NCBI GenBank assembly: GCA_900770415.1
Contig: CAAGKN010000003.1
Location: 1-64,000, forward strand
Reading direction: 5' to 3'
DNA length: 64,000 nucleotides
Source of the DNA: Clostridia bacterium
GTDB taxonomy: Bacteria; Bacillota; Clostridia; TANB77; CAG-508
In this document: positions 44,401 to 54,409 of the stretch, piece after piece
How positions within the stretch are numbered: the stretch's first letter is position 1
How the letters are laid out: the number at the start of each line of letters is the position of its first letter
Notes under the pieces: model-generated
Databases searched by the model: none
What the model saw: only the letters and a program-made list of their open reading frames with translations
What the model was told of the DNA's origin: nothing
Translations under genes and position numbers: made by a program

Positions 44401-47400
44401 TTTATTAACAATTAAAAATATTAGCATATCTGATTCCTTCTTTGAGTTAGGTGGAGATTCTTTAACAGCTATAAATTTATGTGCAAAAATTTATAGTGAA
44501 CTTAATGTACAAATTTTTGTTAAAGATGTATTGGAAAATCCTATTATTAAAGATTTATCTGATGTTATCTCCTCTAAGGACTTACATAACAAGAACTGTC
44601 CTTTAAAGAAAGCAGAAATCAAAGATATCTATCAGGCTTCTTTTGCACAAAAAAGAATCTTTTACTCAACACAAGCTATCTCTGGTGGAAACAATGTTGT
44701 ATATAATGTCTCAGGTGGATTATTAATAGATTCTGTCTTAGATGTTAATAAAATTGTTTACTGTATTAATAAAATAGTTAATAACCAAAGCTCTTTTAGA
44801 ACTCAATTTGAAATTGTTGATGGTGAGTTATATCAAAGAATTATTAATCATGCCCAAATCAAAATTGATTGCTATAATGGTCAAGAAAAAGATTTGCAGT
44901 CTATTCTTGATAAATTTCCTAAACCTTTTGATTTAACAACTGCACCTTTACTTAGAGCCTCTGTATACGTTCTTGATAATAAAAAGACTCTACTTTTACT
45001 AGATACTCACCATATAATTATGGATGGTGCTTCTTTGAATATATTAATACAGGATTTTTGTACATTATATAGTAATAATAATATTGATAAATTAAAATTC
45101 GAATATATAGATTATTCAGAATGGGAAAAATCTTTTGTTGAAAGTGATGAAATAAAAAAATATGATGAATACTGGGCAAGTACATTTGCTAATTCTCAAA
45201 TTTCTTCACTAAACTTGCCTTATGATTTTCCTGCAAATTCAAAATCTTACGAAGGTGATAAAATATCTTATAACATGCCAAAAGAAACTTTTGCAAAAAT
45301 AGAAGAACTTGCAAAAAAACATGACGTTTCTGCATATACAGTGTTCCTCTCTGCTTTATATATTCTATTATATAAATATACCGGCCAAACTAATCTAATT
45401 GTTGGTAGTCCATTAGAAGGAAGAAATTATGAGGAATTTAATAATATTATTGGTATGTTTGTAAATAATATTGTATTAAAAAATGATATTCTACCTGAAA
45501 ATTCAGTTGACAGTTTATTAAACAGCACACAGAACATAGTAACAAATGCAATATCAAATCAGCCATATCCTTATGAGCTTATACTTAAAAAATTAAATTT
45601 AGATAAGAACACTTCTTTACTTGATGTAGTATTAACTTATCAAAATACAAAAAAATCAAAATATAATATAGAAAATGCTGATTTAGAATTATTGTATTCA
45701 AACACAAAAACTGCTAAATTTAATATTTGGTTAGAAATCATTCCAGATTTAGCTAGATTTAATTTAGAATATAACTCTAGTCTGTTTAAAAAAGAAACAA
45801 TTAATAGTTTCTTAGAACATTATATATTTATATTAAATCAATTAATTTCTAATACAACTATAAGTATTGACGATATTGAAATTATAACTCCAAAGGAAAA
45901 AGCGTTACTAAAACAATTTAATAATACTGATGGACCTATTAATGATGATACAGTTGTTTCTATATTTGAGGAACAAGTAAAAATGCATCCAGACAATATT
46001 GCAATTATATGTAATGACAAAACTTTAACTTATGATGAATTAAATAAAAGAGCAAACAGCTTAGCTCACCTATTAATAGAAAAAGGCATTGGAGCAAATG
46101 ATATTGTTTGTGTAATGACAAATCGTTCTTTTGAAACAATAGTATGTATGATGGCTATTTTAAAGGCTGGTGCTGCATTCTTTAATGTTGACCCTAATTA
46201 CCCTATTGAGAGAACAAAATATTATTTAGAAGATAGTAAAACAAAATATGTACTTACACAAACGGAATTAAAAAATAGAGTATCATCTATTGAAAATTGT
46301 ATAGAAATTGATTTAAGCATAGAAGATATTTATAATAAAAACTTTGAGAATCCAAATGTTAAAATAAATCGTGGGGATTTATCTTATCTTATTTATACAT
46401 CTGGTTCTACTGGAAAGCCTAAAGGTGCAATGTTAAACCAAGTAGGCTTTGCTAACATGGTTAAAGCCATGACTCTTGTTTTAGACTATTTAAAAGAGGG
46501 CAATAAGCATTGTATAGCCTCTGTAACTTCTACACCTTTTGATATCTTTGTTTATGAAATTATAGTTTCATTAACTCATGGATTAAAAATAGCTATGGCT
46601 AATAATGCAGAACATAGAAATCCAAAGCTTTTAGATGAATTAATTAGAAAATGTCATGTAGATGTTATGACTGTTACTCCAAGCTTAATGAAAATCAACT
46701 ATGACAATAGAGAGCCAGATACTGCATTAGCTCAAGTAAAAAATATGGTTTTTGGTGGAGAACCTCTTCCAGAAAAATTTGTTGAAGACTTAAGAGCTTT
46801 AGCAGACGATATAACAATTTACAATATATATGGTCCTAGTGAAATAACTATACTTTGTAATGTTCAAAATTTAAATGGAGAAAAAGAAATTACTATTGGT
46901 CCTCCAATAATGAATACTCAAATTCACATATTAGATAAAAACATGAAACCTTTACCAATTGGTGTTGTTGGTGAAATATATATTTCTGGAATTCAAGTAG
47001 GTTATGGATACATAGGTAAACCAGAATTAACAGCAGAAAAATTCTTAGATAATCCTTTTGGCGAAGGAAAGATGTATAAATCTGGAGATATTGGTAGATG
47101 GACATTTGATGGAAAAGTTCAATGTTTAGGAAGAATTGATAATCAAATTAAATTAAGAGGATTAAGAATTGAGCTTGGGGAAATTGAAAATGTAATGCTA
47201 AATGTTCCAAACGTTTCTTCTGCAGTAGTAAATAAAATTGAAATAGATGGAAAAGAGGCCTTATGTGGTTACTATACTTGTGACAAAGATGTTTCAGAGG
47301 ATATTGTAAAAGATGCTTTAAGAAAAGCACTTCCAGCATATATGGTGCCTACATACATTGTAAAATTGGAGCAAATGCCTTATACAATAAATAGAAAGAT

Positions 47401-48925
47401 TGATAGAAAGGCCCTTCCTTTGCCTGAGCTAAACAAACCAGTTGCAAATAATAAAATAAATATTGAAGAGCTAAATTCTGTTGAAGAAAAGCTTCTTCAA
47501 ATTTGGAAAAACATATTAAAAATTGATGACATAGATATTAATGATAATTTCTTTGACATTGGCGGAGATTCAGTTGCAGCAATTAGTATGCAAATAGAAG
47601 CAGTTAAATATGGTTTGGAATTTGAGTATGGTGATATATTTGCTTTTCCAACTATAAAGCAGTTGTCTGCTAATTTAAAAACTCCTGATGAAATATTTAT
47701 AAAAAATTATGACTATAGTAAAGTTAATTCTGTTTTAGCAAGAAATACTATGGATAATTTAAATACAATTAAAAAAATCAAATTTAATAATATGTTATTA
47801 ATTGGTTCAACAGGTTATTTAGGCGCACATGTCTTAGATGCATTTTTACAATCTAATAAAGGTATTGCATATTGTTTGGTAAGAGAAAAAGATGGTTTAG
47901 ATATAAAAGAGCGTTTAAGAGGAGTTTTAAATTTCTACTTTGGAAATAAATATAATGAATTATTTAATAATAGAATAAAAGTAGTTTGTGGAGATATTGT
48001 AAAGGAGAATTTAGGATTATCCGAAAAAGATTATTCTGAATTAAAGAATAATATTGACATAGTTATAAACTCTGGTGCACTAGTTAAACACTTTGGTATA
48101 AAGAAAAAATTTGAAGAAATAAATGTAAAAGGAACTCAAAGTGTTATTGATTTTTGTTTAAACACAAAAAAAAGATTATTGCATGTTTCAACAATAAGTG
48201 TATCTGGAAATGGTGAAAAAGAAGAAACTGTTATAGAAACTCCTGAAAATATAAATGATAAAAAAATATTCAAAGAGTCTGACATATATGTTGGCCAAAA
48301 TATTAAAGGAGTATACTCTACAACAAAATTCAGAGCAGAACTTTTAGTATTAGAAGCAATTAGTTCTAAAGGACTAGATGCCCAAATTTTACGTTTAGGA
48401 AATATAACAAATAGGTATTCTGATGGTGTGTTCCAAATGAATACAGATGAAAATGCTTTTGCAAAACGTATTAAATCGTTTATAGAGATTGGTGCTTTCC
48501 CTAATTATTTATTACCTCACTCTATTGAATTAACACCTGTTGATTTAGCGGCAGAAGCAATAGTTAAAGTAGCTAATTATACAAGCCATTGCAATGTTTT
48601 GCACATTTATGACAATAACCTATTGCCTATTAAATTGTTCATTGAAACTCTTAGTGAATTAGGTATTAATCTATTGCCTGTTCCAGAAAAAATGATGACA
48701 GATATTATTACTGGGATTTTAGCTGATAATAATAGGAAAGATATTTTATCTGGTATAATATATGACTTGAATGAAAATAAGCAATTAGTTTACACATCAA
48801 GAATTAGACTAAATAGTAATTTTACAGAAGGCTTCTTAGAAAAGATAGGCTTCAATTGGAAAAACATTGACAAAGAATATATAATAAAATATATATGTTA
48901 CTTGAAAAAAATAAATTTTATATAG
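41474..48925 (+). CDS. dimodular NRPS with terminal reductase (C-A-T-C-A-T-R)
   Basis: 2483 residues, one of the best-defined proteins here. Domains: starter-type C (HHLISDAW, His132-His133), A1 (about 450-960, YTSGSTGKPKG, FD at 653-654), T1 (GGDSL, Ser996), C2 (HHIIMDG, 1179-1180), A2 (FD at 1689-1690, second YTSGSTGKPKG), T2 (GGDSV, Ser2033), thioester reductase (about 2100-2483, GSTGYLG Rossmann motif, Tyr2281-x3-Lys2285). A C domain at the very start predicts N-acylation, and the NADPH reductase releases an aldehyde: an N-acyl dipeptide aldehyde or pyrazinone, as reported for gut clostridial NRPSs of this layout. Hand-read specificity residues are D-I-F-Q-T-A-G-V-F-K (A1) and D-I-Y-T-V-G-I-I-L-K (A2); I cannot assign substrates. 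No phosphopantetheinyl transferase is nearby. Confidence 0.95.
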   Translation: MESKVYNLTNPQKSIWFTEQFYKGTPIENITGCVIVLEKLNLKALQKAINLFVKSNDSFRLKFTVKDDKPLQYLSSFSEFEIENVMVNTDEDIKDIENKMSNTPFEVLDNLLFSFKTFTFPDGHGGFVITAHHLISDAWTAGLVVNEIMDYYEKIINSQIIDNKNPSYLDYITSEQEYLNSEKFNKDKEFWNEIFKTVPEVATIPSINVENSNSSLSCKAKRKQFVIPKETMNLINEFCKQNKASAFNFFMAVLAIYLSRVSSLDDFTIGTPILNRGNFKEKQTTGMYISTIPFRISINHKIPFAEFLSNISADFSKIFRHQKYPYQYLLEDLRKKDSSIPNLYNILLSYQNVRSNKQTSDINYESSWVGNNFISDDIDIHLYDMNDTGDINIAYDYLISKYSIDDICSIHARFLYIINQVLENNDITLNEIEIVTPDEKKKILYDFNNTSADYPRDKTITQLFEEQVEKTPDNIAVVFEDQKLTYRELNQRANSLASYLRSQKIGRNDIVGIMVNRSLEMIISILAVLKSGACYIPIDPEYPQDRIEYMLNNSNTKLLLTFKRLENKVTFDNKLFVELDNELYNSNKDNLININEPDDLAYIIYTSGSTGKPKGVMLIHKSLSNLTNYCNNYVQYLRKNVYRTIVSVTTVSFDIFIFETLVSLQKGLRLVIANEQEQTIPRLLNNLIEKNNIEIIQTTPSRMQLLVNNIDDIPSLSNLKFITLAGEQLPISLVNELKELCSPVIYNGYGPSETTVFSTLTDVTNHSYITIGHPLDNTQIYILGSELNICPINVPGEIYISGDGVGHGYINNENLTRKSYLPNKFSSENKILYRTGDLGCFQPNGEIVCLGRCDNQVKIRGLRIELGEIENEIINFGNITNCIVVKKISEDGHEFLCSYFTSTAEIDLSNLRNTLQKKLPKYMVPQYFIKLEKFPYTPNGKIDRKSLPEPIVETRCKNIISPRNNTDKILVKILESLLTIKNISISDSFFELGGDSLTAINLCAKIYSELNVQIFVKDVLENPIIKDLSDVISSKDLHNKNCPLKKAEIKDIYQASFAQKRIFYSTQAISGGNNVVYNVSGGLLIDSVLDVNKIVYCINKIVNNQSSFRTQFEIVDGELYQRIINHAQIKIDCYNGQEKDLQSILDKFPKPFDLTTAPLLRASVYVLDNKKTLLLLDTHHIIMDGASLNILIQDFCTLYSNNNIDKLKFEYIDYSEWEKSFVESDEIKKYDEYWASTFANSQISSLNLPYDFPANSKSYEGDKISYNMPKETFAKIEELAKKHDVSAYTVFLSALYILLYKYTGQTNLIVGSPLEGRNYEEFNNIIGMFVNNIVLKNDILPENSVDSLLNSTQNIVTNAISNQPYPYELILKKLNLDKNTSLLDVVLTYQNTKKSKYNIENADLELLYSNTKTAKFNIWLEIIPDLARFNLEYNSSLFKKETINSFLEHYIFILNQLISNTTISIDDIEIITPKEKALLKQFNNTDGPINDDTVVSIFEEQVKMHPDNIAIICNDKTLTYDELNKRANSLAHLLIEKGIGANDIVCVMTNRSFETIVCMMAILKAGAAFFNVDPNYPIERTKYYLEDSKTKYVLTQTELKNRVSSIENCIEIDLSIEDIYNKNFENPNVKINRGDLSYLIYTSGSTGKPKGAMLNQVGFANMVKAMTLVLDYLKEGNKHCIASVTSTPFDIFVYEIIVSLTHGLKIAMANNAEHRNPKLLDELIRKCHVDVMTVTPSLMKINYDNREPDTALAQVKNMVFGGEPLPEKFVEDLRALADDITIYNIYGPSEITILCNVQNLNGEKEITIGPPIMNTQIHILDKNMKPLPIGVVGEIYISGIQVGYGYIGKPELTAEKFLDNPFGEGKMYKSGDIGRWTFDGKVQCLGRIDNQIKLRGLRIELGEIENVMLNVPNVSSAVVNKIEIDGKEALCGYYTCDKDVSEDIVKDALRKALPAYMVPTYIVKLEQMPYTINRKIDRKALPLPELNKPVANNKINIEELNSVEEKLLQIWKNILKIDDIDINDNFFDIGGDSVAAISMQIEAVKYGLEFEYGDIFAFPTIKQLSANLKTPDEIFIKNYDYSKVNSVLARNTMDNLNTIKKIKFNNMLLIGSTGYLGAHVLDAFLQSNKGIAYCLVREKDGLDIKERLRGVLNFYFGNKYNELFNNRIKVVCGDIVKENLGLSEKDYSELKNNIDIVINSGALVKHFGIKKKFEEINVKGTQSVIDFCLNTKKRLLHVSTISVSGNGEKEETVIETPENINDKKIFKESDIYVGQNIKGVYSTTKFRAELLVLEAISSKGLDAQILRLGNITNRYSDGVFQMNTDENAFAKRIKSFIEIGAFPNYLLPHSIELTPVDLAAEAIVKVANYTSHCNVLHIYDNNLLPIKLFIETLSELGINLLPVPEKMMTDIITGILADNNRKDILSGIIYDLNENKQLVYTSRIRLNSNFTEGFLEKIGFNWKNIDKEYIIKYICYLKKINFI

Positions 48926-48940
48926 ATATGGAGAAAATAA

Positions 48941-50755
48941 ATGGAAAATTTAAATATTCAGTTTTACTTATTATTAATATCAGTGGCAACAATGTTATGC
49001 TTTAGTGCATATTTGTTGCGTCAAAAAGATCATAAACAGCTTAGTCGCTTTTTTATACTCGACTTAACTTGTACATTAATTATCTCAATAGGTGTATTAC
49101 TTCAAGTAATATTTACTAATTTGTTTAATATAAATCCTTTTATATTTGAAAAATTTATTTACATAGGAACATGCTTTTTCCCTGTGTGTTTCTTGCTAAC
49201 TAGTTCCATATTTATAAATACTAAACTTGTATTAACTACAAAGCACAAATTACTATTTGTAATACCACTAATCTCCTTACTCATTTTGTGGACAAATGAC
49301 TATCATCACTTATTTTACAAGTTCTATTCTATAGATTTAGAACAAGCTGTTTTCGGTCCATATTTCTATATACATACACTGTATTCATATTCATGTATTT
49401 TAATTGCAATTTTTAGGTTAATATTGTACTCTATTAAGAATTCAGGCTTTTTTTCGAAGCAGTCACTATTAATTTGTACAGGCAGTGGTATATGTTTAGC
49501 TATGAACATATTATCTACATTGGGAATTTTAAATTCTTCAATATACACAACTCCTATAGCATTTACAGTTGCAATACTTTTTATTGCTCTTGCTATATTC
49601 AAATTTGACTTTTTAAAAGTAACACCAATAGCTCTTCAGAGAGTTGTTGATAGAATGTCAGACGGATACATTATTGTTAATGACGAAAATATTGTAACAG
49701 ATTTTAACCAAACTTTTTTAGACTTATTCTCTCTAAAAACTGGCGAACTTCGAAACATTAATATTAATGATTTAATTACAAAGATTTCTAAAGATTCAGA
49801 GAAAAGACATGCTTTTTTAGATGCAATTAACAAAACAAAATCAAATGATAAAACTATAAAAATAGAAAGATATTTTTCACAATTAAATAAATATTTTAAT
49901 ATTGAAATTAATAGTATTAAAAATAAAAATACATATCTTGGAACTTTAATACTTTTTAAAGATATTACTCAACATACTATGGATATGAAAACAATTAAAG
50001 ATAACCAGGACATGCTTATAGAAAAAGAACGTTTAGCTTCACTTGGACAAATGATTGGTGGTATTGCTCACAACTTAAAAACTCCTATTATGTCTATTGC
50101 AGGTGCTGCGGAAGGTTTGTCTGATTTAATTAAAGAATATGATTCTAGTATTGAAGACCCAGAAGTAACTGTTCAAGATCATCACGAAATAGCAAGTGAT
50201 ATGAATGTATGGATAGACAAAATAAGGACTCATTTATCATATATGTCTGATGTAATTACAGCTATAAAAGGTCAAGCTGTTAATTTTGCAGACCAAACTT
50301 CTACTTCATTCACTGTTAAAGAACTTATGAATTATGTTGATATTTTAATGAAACATGAATTAAAAAACGCCTTAATTAATTTAAAATCTCAAGCTTATAT
50401 TGATGTAGAAACAGAGGTAAAAGGTAATATTAATAGCTTAGTACAAGTTATAAATAATATCATTTCGAATGCAATACAAGCATATCAAGCAAGAGGAGAA
50501 ACTAACAAAGATATAGACTTTAGAGTATACAAAGAAGGCTCTAACATAATATTTAAAATACAAGATTATGCCGGAGGATTGCCAGAAAATGTTCAAGAAA
50601 AATTATTTAAAGAAATGATAACAACAAAAGGTAAAAACGGCACAGGACTTGGATTGTTTATGTCTTATTCGAATATAAAAGCTCACTTTAGTGGAAACTT
50701 AAGATATGAAACTTCAAGTGAAGGAACATCTTTCTTTATAGAAATACCAATGTAA
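48941..50755 (+). CDS. 7TM sensor histidine kinase in the NRPS operon
   Basis: 604 residues. Seven membrane segments (about 7-225, histidine-kinase N-terminal 7TM type), a PAS domain (about 228-340, DRMSDGYIIVNDENIVTDFNQTFLDL), HisKA with ASLGQMIGGIAHNLKTPIMS (His about 378) and HATPase with NNIISNAIQAYQ, DYAGGLP and NGTGLGLFMSYS. It begins 15 bases after the NRPS stop, so it is cotranscribed. No response regulator is in the operon. A kinase that senses the NRPS product or its target is a plausible guess. Confidence 0.9.
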   Translation: MENLNIQFYLLLISVATMLCFSAYLLRQKDHKQLSRFFILDLTCTLIISIGVLLQVIFTNLFNINPFIFEKFIYIGTCFFPVCFLLTSSIFINTKLVLTTKHKLLFVIPLISLLILWTNDYHHLFYKFYSIDLEQAVFGPYFYIHTLYSYSCILIAIFRLILYSIKNSGFFSKQSLLICTGSGICLAMNILSTLGILNSSIYTTPIAFTVAILFIALAIFKFDFLKVTPIALQRVVDRMSDGYIIVNDENIVTDFNQTFLDLFSLKTGELRNININDLITKISKDSEKRHAFLDAINKTKSNDKTIKIERYFSQLNKYFNIEINSIKNKNTYLGTLILFKDITQHTMDMKTIKDNQDMLIEKERLASLGQMIGGIAHNLKTPIMSIAGAAEGLSDLIKEYDSSIEDPEVTVQDHHEIASDMNVWIDKIRTHLSYMSDVITAIKGQAVNFADQTSTSFTVKELMNYVDILMKHELKNALINLKSQAYIDVETEVKGNINSLVQVINNIISNAIQAYQARGETNKDIDFRVYKEGSNIIFKIQDYAGGLPENVQEKLFKEMITTKGKNGTGLGLFMSYSNIKAHFSGNLRYETSSEGTSFFIEIPM

Positions 50756-50765
50756 AACAAAGCGT

Positions 50766-50800
50766 AAAAAATCTCTTAATAATATTAAGAGATTTTTTTA
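50766..50800. terminator. bidirectional terminator after the NRPS-kinase operon
   Basis: AAAAAATCTCTTAAT, AAT, ATTAAGAGATTTTTTT: long stem with A and T tracts on both sides. Confidence 0.9.
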
Positions 50801-51373
50801 TTTGTATTTGCATATTTCATTATATATTTCATTCCAATCATACACTCTTTTTATATTTGGGTTTTGATAGTCCTTATTGTATCTACTGTCCATTAATAAT
50901 ACTGGTATTTTTAGATTATTGTATACATTTTCACAATTATAAACCCCATCATCTATAAAAATATCTATTTTATTTTCTAAACATTTTTGTACTTTGTCTT
51001 CTCCGTCTACTACTATTTTATCTACATTTACTTTATTGTTTATTAACCAATTTTCACAAACTTTGTGCACTTCTTTTAAACTTTTGGTGTCCCTTGCAGT
51101 TATAATTATTATTTTATTACCATCATTTTTTAATGCATTTATTTTTTCCTTGGCATTTTCTTTTATTTCTGCCTCTTCAAATATTTTTTTTAAATACCTT
51201 GAAAAAAATGTTTCGCATTTCTCTTCATCCCAACCAAAAGCTTTGTTCCAATCCCATTCTCCTCTATTTATCTTAAATAAAATCTTTTCTTCTTCGTTAT
51301 ACATTTTTGCATATTTAAACAAGATTTCATCTGTCTTTGTGATTGTATCGTCTAAGTCTATTCCTATTCTCAT
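50798..51373 (-). CDS. HAD-family 5'(3')-deoxyribonucleotidase-like phosphatase
   Basis: 191 residues. HAD motif 1 RIGIDLDDTITKTD at the N-terminus, motif 2 in IIIITARDTKS, motif 3 Lys in KIVVDGEDKVQ, motif 4 in IDIFIDDGVYN. The DLDDTI start and helical cap match the NT5C-type nucleotidases, and similar proteins hydrolyse other small phosphates. Ribosome binding site AAGAGGTG. Confidence 0.88.
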   Translation of the reverse strand: MRIGIDLDDTITKTDEILFKYAKMYNEEEKILFKINRGEWDWNKAFGWDEEKCETFFSRYLKKIFEEAEIKENAKEKINALKNDGNKIIIITARDTKSLKEVHKVCENWLINNKVNVDKIVVDGEDKVQKCLENKIDIFIDDGVYNCENVYNNLKIPVLLMDSRYNKDYQNPNIKRVYDWNEIYNEICKYK

Positions 51374-51436
51374 TTTTCACCTCTTATTTAATTGTTTTAA
51401 TGTGCTTTTTTAGTAATTTCTTAAAGATATAATTTT

Positions 51437-51458
51437 AGGTGAACTTTTCAGTTCACCT
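51437..51458. terminator. hairpin downstream of the coupling-protein gene
   Basis: AGGTGAAC, TTTTCA, GTTCACCT: perfect 8-bp stem 6 bases beyond the stop of the VirD4 gene. The T-rich side faces the plus strand, so as a terminator for the minus-strand gene it is weak. Confidence 0.5.
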
Positions 51459-51464
51459 TTTTTA

Positions 51465-53430
51465 TTAATTATCATCTTCTTCTAAAGCTCCGAACAGCTC
51501 ATCAAATTTAGCCTCCAGTTCTTTTTGCACATCATAAGATAATACTTCATCATCTTTTTTATTATCTTCTTCATCTTGTGGAAGCATTGGTGCTTCGTCT
51601 ACTTCAGATGTTTTTGGTTCTTCCACATCTTCAAACAAATCATCTAAACTTTCTATTTTTGTTTCTTCTTTTTGTTCTTCGCTATCATCTACATAAGGAT
51701 TATATGGATTATATTTTCTCCATTTTCCTCTATCTATTGGATCTATGTCATTATGGCTACATGCAAATCTGTTTACCAATTTAAGAGTATCATATTTAAA
51801 GTAATAGTATTTATGTGCTTTTATTGGCTTTATTCCTTTTTCAAATATAATACAAAGGTCATTATCTAGTCTTCTTAATTCATCTGGTGTCATAAGCGCT
51901 CTTGCCATAATTTGGTCTGATTTATTAAATCCCTGTTTCCACATGTGTTTATCTTTACTTACAGACCAACTGTCTCTAGTTATTGTTTTTTCTCCTAATT
52001 CTTTAGAGAAATATTCAACAGTCTTTTGTGAGTTACTTCCTAAAAATATTGTTGTATCACAGTTACCAATAATTGTTTCATAAGATTTATCATATACTGC
52101 TTCCAATTGGTCTAAATTTTGTAATATAACACTAAATGATATTTTTCTACTTCTTGAAGTTGATATCTTTTTATCAAAATCTGGTATTCTACCAATGTTT
52201 GCAAACTCGTCTAATATAAAATATGTAGGTTGTGGTAGTGCTCCACCATTTAAATCTGCAAAATCGTATAAATGTTGTATCATTTGTGAGAAGAATATTG
52301 TAAGTAAAAAGTCATACGCTGCATGCGTATCTGATGAAATAACATATAATGCAGTTTTCTTTCTACCTATATCTTCAAAGTTTATTGTATTTGTTGACGT
52401 TAAGTCTGCTATATCTCTTGAATCAAATTTACCCAGTTTTGATTGTAAAGAAGAAAGAATTGAACTATATGTTTTTTCTGGTGCTATTTCAATAGATTTG
52501 TAATTCATTCTTGCTGGATGGTCATAAGGTAATTGATTCATAAGTTCTGTAAGTAGGTTTCCTCCACCGCTATTATTTGCTGCTCTAACTAATTCTGCAC
52601 AACTTGCTAAATTTTGTTCTTCTGGTGGTCTTGTTGCTAATAGATAGTATATTAAAGCTTTTAATAACATTTCTGCCATATCATCCCAATATGGATCTGA
52701 TTGATTTTTTACATCGCTTTGTCCTTTAACTATTGTGTTTGCAATAATATCAACATCTATTTCATTTTGTATATGTATTAATGGATTGTATCCATCACTA
52801 TTTTTTGGATTTACTAAATTAAATATTTTTATATCATATCCTTGTGTTTTTAAATAGCCTGCTGTTTTATCATATAACTCGCCTTTTGGGTCTGTAAATA
52901 CATAAGATCCTAAAAGTTGATATGCATTTGGTATAACATACGATGCAGATTTACCAGAACCAGAACCGTCCAACTACTAATACATTTACGTTTCCTCTTT
53001 TGTCGACTGGTAAATAATGATTTTCTGCAAGTAATATACCTTTTTTCTTGCTTAATACTTCATATTGTTCCCCAGATGCCCAATCACTTGAGCCATGTTC
53101 AATATCTGAATATTCATTTTTTGGCATTGCTTTTGCAATTCCTACTGCTAGCATAATTAAAACACCTATTGTTACATATCCTTCTACTTTCCAAAAGTAA
53201 TGTGAATATGATGGTAAGAATATTTTGGATAGATTTGAACCTATTTTTCCAAAGTTAGAAAATGCAACCTCAAAAAATTTACTGCTATCGAAGACTCCAT
53301 TAACAGTTGCCTCTTTTATACTTACCCCCACAGGCGCAGAAAGCAATATGGTTAAGCCTAACCATATTGCTAAAGCTATTATTAATGCCATTTTACTTTT
53401 TTTCAAAGCATTTTTTATTTTATAATTCAT
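51465..53430 (-). CDS. VirD4/TraG-type coupling protein, interrupted by a +1 frameshift at CGG in Walker A
   Basis: Hexameric ATPase that delivers substrates to type IV secretion channels. Two N-terminal membrane segments (about 13-34 and 88-106) and the lead EHGSSDWASGEQYEVL. The Walker A is cut: GTA GTT GGA CGG TTC TGG runs to a stop four codons after CGG; omitting the C gives V-V-G-G-S-G-S-G-K-S. Walker B ILDEFANIGRIPDF and the acidic C-terminal tail follow. Corrected length 654 residues. No relaxase, VirB4 or VirB6 gene is present; the neighbours are small unknown proteins and a J-protein, so its role may not be classical conjugation. Confidence 0.88.
52966..52968 (-). other. putative +1 recoding site (CGGT read as Gly) in virD4/traG Walker A
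   Basis: CGG is codon 155 of the upstream frame. GGA CGG TTC TGG versus GGA (C) GGT TCT GGT TCT GGT AAA: the shift restores the P-loop. Preceding codon GGA; the only one of five sites with T after CGG. Confidence 0.72.
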
Positions 53431-53457
53431 ACTTTATCACCTTTTCATTTGTAAATT

Positions 53458-53676
53458 CTATTTGTCCCTATCTTCATCCTCTTCTTTACCTTTGTTATTA
53501 TCTTTTTCAGGTGGCCATTTTCCTTCTAATTTTATAGTTAAAACTTCCTCTTCTTCTGGGCTATCCTTTTCTACTGATTTAGTAGGTGGTATTATTGTTT
53601 TATCATTATTTGGATCTGAAATCACTTCTCCTCCTACAACTGTTATAGCGTCTACATTTGTAGATTCTCTGTTCAT
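53458..53676 (-). CDS. small acidic hypothetical protein beside the coupling protein
   Basis: 72 residues, strongly acidic, probably disordered (low-complexity Glu/Asp/Lys at the end, NKGKEEDEDRDK). No family. It lies 27 bases upstream of the coupling protein and two bases downstream of the next gene, so the three form one operon. Confidence 0.55.
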   Translation of the reverse strand: MNRESTNVDAITVVGGEVISDPNNDKTIIPPTKSVEKDSPEEEEVLTIKLEGKWPPEKDNNKGKEEDEDRDK

Positions 53677-53678
53677 AA

Positions 53679-54218
53679 TTATTCCCCTTCCCTATTAATC
53701 TTCTCTCTAACTTCAAATGCAAAATAACTTTTAAAAGGTTTTAATTTGCATTTTCCTTTTACTTCATTTGTCTCTTCGTCAAAGTATAGAACTGGCTTTA
53801 ATTCTTCTGTTGTTTCTGGGTCAATTATAGAAATCGGCCTTTTCAAATTTGGTGTGTATTGAACTTCTTTATACTCTGTTTCTTTTTCGTTATAAAGTGT
53901 TGTAAATTTTATAGGCATTGGTTTTTTAGAAATTTTTACTTGTGCATCTTCTAAGATTCCTGTATTTACTACTACTTTTTCATTACCAAAAGATAATATC
54001 ACTAAATGGTCTCCTTCTGGCGCTGGCTTGTTAACATAAAATGTTTTTTTCTTTTTTTCTCCAACCAACTCTTCTGTAAAGTCTAATCTTTCAACAGTAA
54101 ATTTAGGAGAATTTTCTTTTAGTTCCTCTTTTGGTGTTTTATTTACTTGATATATTACTGTATTAACTTCTGGTGGATCTGTTATACTAAAATGTTTTCC
54201 TTGTATTATTTCTTCCAT
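53679..54218 (-). CDS. hypothetical beta-rich protein of the coupling-protein operon
   Basis: 179 residues from the ATG at 54218 after GGGGTG (an open frame extends to 54272 without a site). Alternating strands, Lys/Glu-rich, no membrane segment or signal peptide. Not recognised. First gene of the operon with the 72-residue protein and VirD4. Confidence 0.55.
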   Translation of the reverse strand: MEEIIQGKHFSITDPPEVNTVIYQVNKTPKEELKENSPKFTVERLDFTEELVGEKKKKTFYVNKPAPEGDHLVILSFGNEKVVVNTGILEDAQVKISKKPMPIKFTTLYNEKETEYKEVQYTPNLKRPISIIDPETTEELKPVLYFDEETNEVKGKCKLKPFKSYFAFEVREKINREGE

Positions 54219-54409
54219 GCGATATTCGCACCCCATTTCTACATATATTAAAATGTATTTTGTCATTTGCATAATTACAATTATAATTATACATTATTTC
54301 TGTATTTATGTCAACAGTTTCAATTGTTACTGCCTAATATAAAACAATATATTTCAAACATTGTAGTAACGTGCATTACACGTCCACTTGGCAAATAAGT
54401 TTTTTCTCT

